Assembly: GCA_937873105.1 (NCBI GenBank)
Contig: CALMWD010000095.1
Coordinates: 1-11,211, forward strand
Length of the DNA stretch: 11,211 nucleotides
Origin: an uncultured Rhodanobacteraceae bacterium
GTDB lineage: Bacteria > Pseudomonadota > Gammaproteobacteria > Xanthomonadales > Ahniellaceae
Reading direction: 5' to 3'
Every line of letters starts with the position of its first letter. The stretch's first letter is position 1. The notes under the pieces were generated by a model that saw nothing but the letters and a program-made list of their open reading frames with translations, did no database searches and was not told where the DNA came from. Made by a program: the position numbers and the translations under genes. Shown here in pieces: positions 1-4,121 of the stretch.

Positions 1-448
1 TGGCGCCGGCGCGCGACAGCGCGACGCGGTCGGGATAGACCGCATCGAGCACGACGCCGGGCGCGACTTCCTGGCCGACGTTGTAGCCGCGTTCGCCGCT
101 GGCGTCGGCGATGAAGGCGCGGCCGCGCTTCGGGTCTTCGCCCGCGAGCACGCCGCGCAGGTCGATCGGCAACTGCGTCTCGGGAGCATTGGCCAGCGCG
201 CGGTTGTCCACCGGCAGGCTCGCATGGCCGAACAGGTGCCAGTTCGCCAGCGACGGCGGCGGCGCGGACTGCGCGACATCGATCGCCACGGCCGGGCCGG
301 CGCTCGGCAGCGGCGCGTTCCAATCCAGCGCCAGCCACAGGAAACGCGTCAGCAGGTAGACGAGCAGGGCCGCCAGCAGCGCATTGACGGCGGCGGCCAG
401 CGGCTTGGACCAGGGATGACGGGCGTAGGACGCGAGGACGGCGGACAT
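1..448 (-). CDS. gspC: Type II secretion system protein GspC, N-terminal part (cut by window edge)
   Basis: GspC sits in the inner membrane and its periplasmic homology region contacts the outer-membrane secretin GspD, coupling the two halves of the type II secretion machine. The visible 149 residues show a short cytoplasmic start, one hydrophobic membrane segment (about residues 17-40), a proline/alanine-rich linker, the NWHLFG motif at residues 69-74, and the start of the GspC homology region from about residue 92 (LPIDLRGVLAG, then RAFIAD, GYNVGQEV, and DAVYPDRVALSR). This order and the motifs are typical of GspC. The C-terminal end lies beyond the left edge, where gspD would be expected (family knowledge, not seen). 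The start is ambiguous: an in-frame ATG at 454 would add two residues, and neither has a clear ribosome binding site. The gene follows dinB and the small unknown gene on the same strand after a 55-base gap, so it may have its own promoter. Confidence 0.85.
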   Translation of the reverse strand, partial: MSAVLASYARHPWSKPLAAAVNALLAALLVYLLTRFLWLALDWNAPLPSAGPAVAIDVAQSAPPPSLANWHLFGHASLPVDNRALANAPETQLPIDLRGVLAGEDPKRGRAFIADASGERGYNVGQEVAPGVVLDAVYPDRVALSRAGA

Positions 449-503
449 GGGCATTCACGAACGATGTGCAAGCGTAGCAGTGACGCCCCGCGGCCGGGAA
501 AGT

Positions 504-695
504 TCAGGCGGGGCGTCGACTGCGCGCGCGCAGCAGGGCGTCGGCGTATTCGTAGGCGCGCTCCGCCATCTGCTCGACGCTCAGCGGCAGGACGCCGGGA
601 CGGCTCGGCATCGGCAGCATGCCGACCAGGGCCTGGCCCGCGAAATAGTCGCGCAGCTCGGCGGCGCTGAGGCGAATGGCGACGGAGTTGGGCAT
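504..695 (-). CDS. Small hypothetical protein, 63 residues
   Basis: I cannot assign a function. The start at 695 is supported by a GGAG six bases upstream of the ATG. A longer reading from 764 would overlap the end of dinB and lacks this support. The protein is predicted soluble and has no signal peptide. It contains LRDYFAGQALVG at about residues 14-25 and an alanine-rich helix ending AYEYADALLRAR at residues 48-58. Short proteins pairing an 'LRDYFAxQAL' stretch with a terminal 'AYxxADAML' helix recur as hypothetical proteins in bacterial genomes and prophages (general recollection, not searched). The gene begins 28 bases after the dinB stop on the same strand, so it is probably co-transcribed with dinB. 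Codon composition matches its neighbours. The ribosome binding site and family-like motif make it more likely real than a chance frame. Confidence 0.65.
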   Translation of the reverse strand: MPNSVAIRLSAAELRDYFAGQALVGMLPMPSRPGVLPLSVEQMAERAYEYADALLRARSRRPA

Positions 696-723
696 GAAGC
701 GCTCCGGAAGGTTCGCGAGCGTA

Positions 724-1794
724 TCAGTCCATCGCGAAGAGTTCCGGCTGGAGCAGGGCGTCATGGCGGTCGACGAAGCCGCCGAGGCCGACGCCGACCA
801 GGCGGTAGCGCGTGCGGGCAGGCAGGTCGACGCGCGCGCGCAGCGCCAGGGCGATGCGCACGAGGGCCGCGGCGTCGGCCGGCGGCAACGGCGGCGTCAG
901 GCTGCGCGTCAGGATGCGGAACTCGCGCGTCTTCAGCTTCAGCACCACGGTGCGCGCGACCCGGCCCGGTTCGCGTTCGGCGGCGCGCCAGACGCGCTGA
1001 GCCAGCGCCTCGATCATCGGCGCGGTGGCCTCGATCGGCACGTCGTCGGCGAAGGTGTCCTCGGCCGAGATCTGCTGCGTGGGACGCTCGGACACCACCG
1101 CATGCTCGTCGATGCCGAGCGAGAGTTCGTGCAGGCGCCGGCCCCAGCGACCGAACCGCGCCTCCAGCGCGGCCGACTCGAACGCGCGCAGATCGGCCAC
1201 GGTGCGGAGGCCGAGTGCGCCCAGCTTCGCTTCCATCACCTTGCCCACGCCGGGCATGCGCCCGACCGGCAGCGGCGCGAGGAAGTCGAGGACCTGGGCC
1301 GGCCGCACCACGAACAGGCCGTCCGGCTTGCGCCAATCGGAGGCGATCTTGGCGACGAACTTGTTCGGGGCGACGCCCGCCGAGGCGGTCAATCCGGTCT
1401 CGGCGCGGATGTCGGCGCGGATGCTCTGCGCGATCGCGGTGGCGCTCGGCAGCCCGCGCTTGTCGTGGGTCACGTCGAGGTAGGCCTCGTCCAGCGACAA
1501 GGGTTCGATCAGGTCGGTGTGGCGCGCGAAGATCTCGCGCACCTGCCGCGACACGGCGCGGTAGCGGGCGAAGTCCGGCGGCACGAACACCGCCTCGGGA
1601 CACAGGGCCGCGGCGCGCAGGGCCGGCATCGCCGAACGCACGCCGAAGCGGCGCGCCTCGTAGCTGGCGGCACAGACCACCGAGCGCGCCCCCTTCCAGG
1701 CGACCACGACCGGCCGCCCGCGCAGGCCCGGGTCGTCGCGCTGCTCGACCGAGGCATAGAACGCGTCCATGTCGATGTGGATGATCTTGCGCAT
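724..1794 (-). CDS. dinB: DNA polymerase IV (Y-family translesion polymerase)
   Basis: DinB is a cytoplasmic, error-prone Y-family polymerase without proofreading that extends past DNA lesions and stalled forks. At 356 residues it is close to the 351 of the E. coli enzyme. The start was chosen at MRKIIHIDMDAFY, the usual N-terminus of the family. An in-frame upstream ATG at 1884 would add 30 residues and run into luxR. The metal-binding residues are D8 and the D102-E103 pair in SLDEAYLD. Y13 occupies the steric-gate position that excludes ribonucleotides. The conserved SAGVAPNKFVAKIASDWRKP stretch follows at about 138-157, then a helix-hairpin-helix thumb region (about 176-200) and the little-finger domain. 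QPELF at residues 349-353 fits the beta-clamp binding pentapeptide. No E. coli-type LexA site was seen in the 62-base gap to the divergent luxR. Confidence 0.96.
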   Translation of the reverse strand: MRKIIHIDMDAFYASVEQRDDPGLRGRPVVVAWKGARSVVCAASYEARRFGVRSAMPALRAAALCPEAVFVPPDFARYRAVSRQVREIFARHTDLIEPLSLDEAYLDVTHDKRGLPSATAIAQSIRADIRAETGLTASAGVAPNKFVAKIASDWRKPDGLFVVRPAQVLDFLAPLPVGRMPGVGKVMEAKLGALGLRTVADLRAFESAALEARFGRWGRRLHELSLGIDEHAVVSERPTQQISAEDTFADDVPIEATAPMIEALAQRVWRAAEREPGRVARTVVLKLKTREFRILTRSLTPPLPPADAAALVRIALALRARVDLPARTRYRLVGVGLGGFVDRHDALLQPELFAMD

Positions 1795-1820
1795 CGTCGC
1801 CGCCGGACCGGGGTGGGCTA

Positions 1821-1848
1821 TTGTCGTGTCAAACCGGCGCGCTAGCAT
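1821..1848 (+). promoter_or_regulatory. Candidate sigma-70 promoter for luxR
   Basis: TTGTCG at 1821-1826 and TAGCAT at 1843-1848 are separated by 16 bases and resemble -35 and -10 hexamers. The -10 ends only eight bases before the luxR ATG, so transcription would begin at or next to the start codon. There is no clear Shine-Dalgarno sequence before luxR, which fits a leaderless transcript. This is a pattern-based guess. Confidence 0.3.
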
Positions 1849-1856
1849 CGGGCACC

Positions 1857-2618
1857 ATGAACCTGCGCGCTCCGCCTCCGGCACGTCCGCTGGTCGACCT
1901 CGACACGCTCGTGCGCATCGCCACCGCCGACAGCGTCGAGGCGCTGACGCGGGCGGTCGACGCGGTCGCGCGCGAACTCGGTTTCGAGCACTGGATCTAC
2001 GGCGCCCTGGTGGCAGTGACGCCGACGCGCAGCGAACAGTTCGTGCTCAGCGGCTATCCCGACGGCTGGCGCAACCATTACCTGGAAGCGGGCTACACCT
2101 TTCGCGACCCGACCGTGAACTACTCGCGCACCCACGTGGTGCCGACGCTGTGGGACGAGCTGGCGCGGTCGCCGGCGGAACGCGCGAATCCCGACCCGGT
2201 CGGCCAGCGCATCGTCGACGAGGCCCGCGAATTCGGCCTGGCCAAGGGTCTGAGCGTGCCCCTGCACGGGCTCGGCTGCCAGTTCGGCATGATGTCCTAC
2301 GCCGCCAGCGACCCGAACCATCCGATCACCGAAAGCACCGTCTGCGCCGAGGCCATGCTGCTCGCCACCTACGTGCACCAGGCCGCGTCGAACCTGATGT
2401 TCGGCAGCCGCATGCGCGACGTCCGCGCCCTGAGCGCCCGCGAACGCGAGTGCCTGAAGTGGGCGACCGAGGGCAAGAGCGGCTGGGACATCGCGCACCT
2501 GCTCTCGATCAGCGAACGTACCGTCGTGTTCCACCTGCGCAACGCCTGTTCCAAGCTCGGCGTCGCCACGCGCCAGCAGGCGGTCGCCAAGGCCATGGTG
2601 CTCGGCCTGCTCGACTGA
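1857..2618 (+). CDS. luxR: LuxR-family acyl-homoserine-lactone-dependent transcriptional regulator
   Basis: This is a cytoplasmic quorum-sensing receptor and DNA-binding regulator of 253 residues, the usual length. The N-terminal autoinducer-binding domain (about residues 20-175) carries the residues conserved in true signal-binding LuxR proteins, with the family spacing: W71, Y75, D84, P85 and W99, followed by G131. The C-terminal helix-turn-helix domain begins at LSARERECL (about 192) and contains the hallmark E196, L200 and G206, followed by DIAHLLSISERTV and a recognition helix. All hallmark positions are present, so this looks like a functional receptor rather than a divergent solo. The ATG at 1857 was preferred over an upstream TTG at 1821, which lies in the putative promoter. 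The synthase gene follows on the same strand after 150 bases, making it the likely cognate partner. A lux-box-like operator lies between them. Confidence 0.93.
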   Translation: MNLRAPPPARPLVDLDTLVRIATADSVEALTRAVDAVARELGFEHWIYGALVAVTPTRSEQFVLSGYPDGWRNHYLEAGYTFRDPTVNYSRTHVVPTLWDELARSPAERANPDPVGQRIVDEAREFGLAKGLSVPLHGLGCQFGMMSYAASDPNHPITESTVCAEAMLLATYVHQAASNLMFGSRMRDVRALSARERECLKWATEGKSGWDIAHLLSISERTVVFHLRNACSKLGVATRQQAVAKAMVLGLLD

Positions 2619-2685
2619 CATCGTCCTCGACCCCGGGTCAAGACGGCACCGCCGGGGCTGCGAACGGCGTCACCAAAATCCGTCA

Positions 2686-2705
2686 ACCTGTCAAAACCGA
2701 CAGCT
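2686..2705 (+). promoter_or_regulatory. lux-box-like operator upstream of luxI
   Basis: The 20-base site ACCTGTCAAAACCGACAGCT contains the inverted repeat CTGTC-N6-GACAG and meets the classic lux-box pattern CT-N12-AG. Nine of the ten positions in the left arm through the centre-left, ACCTGTCA in particular, resemble known lux boxes. It lies 64 bases before the luxI start. With the candidate -10 at 2728-2733, its centre would be about 43 bases upstream of transcription start, the usual place for LuxR-type activation. The same core also fits the CTGT-N8-ACAG pattern of E. coli LexA sites, but the adjoining luxR/luxI pair makes a lux box the better reading. Confidence 0.7.
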
Positions 2706-2715
2706 GCCCAATCCG

Positions 2716-2730
2716 ACAGCTTGACGCTGT
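2716..2730 (+). repeat. Short inverted repeat ACAGC-TTGAC-GCTGT between lux box and luxI
   Basis: A perfect 5-bp inverted repeat with a five-base centre. Its left arm is part of CCGACAGCT (2713-2721), an exact direct copy of the right half of the lux-box-like site (2697-2705), 16 bases further downstream. The centre contains TTGACG, a good -35 hexamer, but no matching -10 follows at normal spacing. It could be a second half-site for the regulator, or chance. Confidence 0.45.
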
Positions 2731-2733
2731 GAT
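2728..2733 (+). promoter_or_regulatory. Candidate -10 element of the luxI promoter
   Basis: TGTGAT matches four of six -10 consensus positions. It places transcription start near 2740 and the lux-box centre near -43 to -44, with the -35 region abutting the right end of the lux box and lacking a good hexamer. That is what an activator-dependent promoter would look like. The assignment is inferred from spacing. Confidence 0.3.
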
Positions 2734-2768
2734 CACTCCGCGCCTTTCCCCGCCCCGGAGTGATTGCC

Positions 2769-3386
2769 ATGCAAGAGATCCTGATCGGTCGGCCCAGCTG
2801 GAAGAACATCTCCGCCCCCCTGCTGGACAGCATGTTCGCGTTGCGCCACGAGATGTTCGCGGAGCGCCTGCAGTGGCAGGTGCAGAGCCAGCACGGCAAG
2901 GAAAAGGACTGGTTCGACCGGCTTGAACCCACCTACATCGTCGCCCGCCATCCCGAAGACACGCGCCGCGCCACCGGCAGCTGGCGGCTGCTGCCGACCA
3001 CTGGCCCCTACATGCTCAAGGACGTGTTCCCGGAACTGCTGCACGGTCAGGCCGCACCGAGCGACCCGACGATCTGGGAAGCGAGCCGCTTCGCCGTCGC
3101 CCGCCACGAGCACGGCGCCAGCTTCGGCATGAACGAGACCCCGGTGGCGATGATCCGCGAGATGTTGCGCTTCGTCCGCCGCAACGGCATCCGCGAGATC
3201 GTCACCGTCACCAGCGTCGGCGTCGAACGCCTGATCCGCAACCTCGGGCTGAAGACCGAGCGCTTCGGTCCTGCCCTGCAGATCGGCGACGTGCGCACGG
3301 TGGCGCTGCGCATCCCGATGGACGACGCCGCCGAACTCTCGCTCTGGGGCTGGCTGGAAGCGGACCACGCCCGCGAAGCCGCCTGA
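2769..3386 (+). CDS. luxI: LuxI-family acyl-homoserine-lactone synthase
   Basis: This cytoplasmic enzyme makes an acyl-homoserine-lactone signal from S-adenosylmethionine and an acyl carrier protein-bound acyl chain. At 205 residues it is normal for the family. The invariant residues are visible in order: R26 and F30 (LRHEMF), W36 (LQW), D47 and D50 (EKDWFD), R73 (GSWRLLPTTGPYML), and E104 and R107 (IWEASRF). The C-terminal acyl-chain region contains EIVTVTS at about 143-149. T146 aligns with the threonine (T140 in EsaI) associated with a preference for 3-oxo-acyl substrates, so a 3-oxo signal is a reasonable but untested guess. The ATG at 2769 has GGAG eight bases upstream. A GTG at 2760 overlaps that site and was rejected. 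The gene lies behind a lux-box-like site and the receptor gene, suggesting positive autoinduction. A strong hairpin cluster follows it. Confidence 0.95.
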   Translation: MQEILIGRPSWKNISAPLLDSMFALRHEMFAERLQWQVQSQHGKEKDWFDRLEPTYIVARHPEDTRRATGSWRLLPTTGPYMLKDVFPELLHGQAAPSDPTIWEASRFAVARHEHGASFGMNETPVAMIREMLRFVRRNGIREIVTVTSVGVERLIRNLGLKTERFGPALQIGDVRTVALRIPMDDAAELSLWGWLEADHAREAA

Positions 3387-3403
3387 GTTTCCGACCACGG
3401 AAC

Positions 3404-3419
3404 CCGGGCCACGGCCCGG
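3404..3419 (+). repeat. Hairpin 1 after luxI
   Basis: CCGGGC-CACG-GCCCGG forms a perfect 6-bp GC stem with a four-base loop, 18 bases after the luxI stop. There is no T-tract, so a classical intrinsic terminator is not supported, although GC-rich bacteria often have terminators without one. It may mark the 3' end of the luxI message. Confidence 0.5.
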
Positions 3420-3421
3420 AG

Positions 3422-3451
3422 GGAACACGATGCAGGACGCATCGCGGTTCC
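3422..3451 (+). repeat. Hairpin 2 after luxI, interrupted stem
   Basis: GGAAC (3422-3426) pairs with GTTCC (3447-3451), and CGATGC (3428-3433) pairs with GCATCG (3439-3444), leaving the loop AGGAC and a 1-by-2 internal loop. In total 11 base pairs can form. It begins three bases after hairpin 1. No coding function is apparent. Confidence 0.5.
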
Positions 3452-3489
3452 GGGCAACCCGCCAGGACGGCGCATGCCCGGTGTGTCGA

Positions 3490-3535
3490 CGGCCCGACCG
3501 GATTCCAGGACCCCCGGCCTGATCCGGTCGGGCCG
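3490..3535 (+). repeat. Perfect 14-bp inverted repeat (hairpin 3)
   Basis: CGGCCCGACCGGAT at 3490-3503 is exactly repeated as its reverse complement at 3522-3535, with an 18-base loop. Inside the loop CAGG (3506-3509) can pair with CCTG (3518-3521), extending the stem after a two-base bulge. No T-tract follows on either strand. Possible roles are a transcript 3' end or stability element, part of a structured RNA, or a dispersed palindromic repeat. A 14-bp perfect stem is unlikely by chance even in GC-rich DNA. Confidence 0.75.
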
Positions 3536-3628
3536 AAGCCACACGTCAGGCGGCCGCGCCGAATGCGGGCGATTCCCCGACATTCGAGGACTGCGCAGGC
3601 CCCGGGCGACGCACTAAGCTAGGGCGCT

Positions 3629-4042
3629 GTGACACCGCACCCGCTGATTCCGCGTTGGGCCTACATCGTGTTCGCCTGGGCCATGCTCGCGCTCGGCGTC
3701 ATCGGCGTCGTGCTGCCCGGGCTGCCGACCACCCCCTTCGTCCTGCTCGCCGCCTGGGCCGCCGCACGCGGCTCGAAGCGCCTGCACGACTGGATGCACG
3801 CCAACCGCACCTTCGGGCCGATGATCCGTGACTGGGAAGCCAGCGGCGCCGTCAGCCGCCGCGCCAAATGGGCCGCGACCATCACCATGCTCGCCTGCGC
3901 CGCCCTCATGTTTGCGACCGCGCCGAAATGGTGGATGGCCGCCCTCGGCACCGCCATCATGATCCTCACCGGCACCTGGCTCTGGCTGCGGCCGGAGCCA
4001 TCCGTTCGCCCATCCAACAACCGCCGCGACTCGTCTTCCTGA
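3629..4042 (+). CDS. DUF454 (YbaN-like) inner-membrane protein
   Basis: A 137-residue protein with two hydrophobic regions: about residues 11-46, which includes the family signature LGVIGVVLPGLPTTPF at 22-37, and about 81-120. Between them is a basic segment (SKRLHDWMHANRTFGPMIRDWE) typical of DUF454. The biochemical role of this family is unknown. It is presumably an inner-membrane protein with a short hydrophilic tail. The start is a GTG at 3629 with AGGG four bases before it, a close spacing. A TAAGCT at 3615-3620 could be a -10 element, in which case the transcript would be nearly leaderless. No upstream ATG in frame was found. It is separated from luxI by the hairpin-rich 242-base region and is likely a separate transcription unit. 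No link to quorum sensing is shown. Confidence 0.88.
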   Translation: MTPHPLIPRWAYIVFAWAMLALGVIGVVLPGLPTTPFVLLAAWAAARGSKRLHDWMHANRTFGPMIRDWEASGAVSRRAKWAATITMLACAALMFATAPKWWMAALGTAIMILTGTWLWLRPEPSVRPSNNRRDSSS

Positions 4043-4084
4043 TCCTTCGATCGCGCTGTCGCTGGGGCCGCCCAAGACCCGGAA

Positions 4085-4093
4085 TGCGATAAT
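4085..4093 (+). promoter_or_regulatory. Extended -10 promoter element before the delta-60 gene
   Basis: TGCGATAAT fits the extended -10 pattern TGN-TATAAT with one mismatch. It lies 28 bases before the ATG at 4122, giving a transcription start near 4100 and a short leader. No good -35 hexamer is seen 17 bases upstream, which extended -10 promoters can tolerate. Confidence 0.45.
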
Positions 4094-4121
4094 CCCTTCA
4101 TCTGTCCACGGTCACCCGCCG

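Noticed and set aside
447..1845. Long plus-strand frames opposite gspC and dinB
   Set aside because: They are arginine/alanine-rich low-complexity translations antisense to well-recognised genes.
1821..1856. TTG at 1821 as the luxR start
   Set aside because: It falls within the candidate -35 element and would add 12 residues not typical of the family; ATG at 1857 fits better.
1795..1856. dinB promoter from TTGACA on the minus strand (1832-1827), or a LexA box in the divergent gap
   Set aside because: The hexamer is a perfect -35, but no -10-like sequence lies 16 or 17 bases downstream, and no CTGT-N8-ACAG site is present in the gap.
2631..2657. CCCCGG/CCGGGG stem after luxR as a terminator
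   Set aside because: A 6-bp stem with a 15-base loop and no T-tract is too weak to call in GC-rich DNA.
2760..2768. GTG at 2760 as the luxI start
   Set aside because: It overlaps the GGAG ribosome binding site that properly serves the ATG at 2769.
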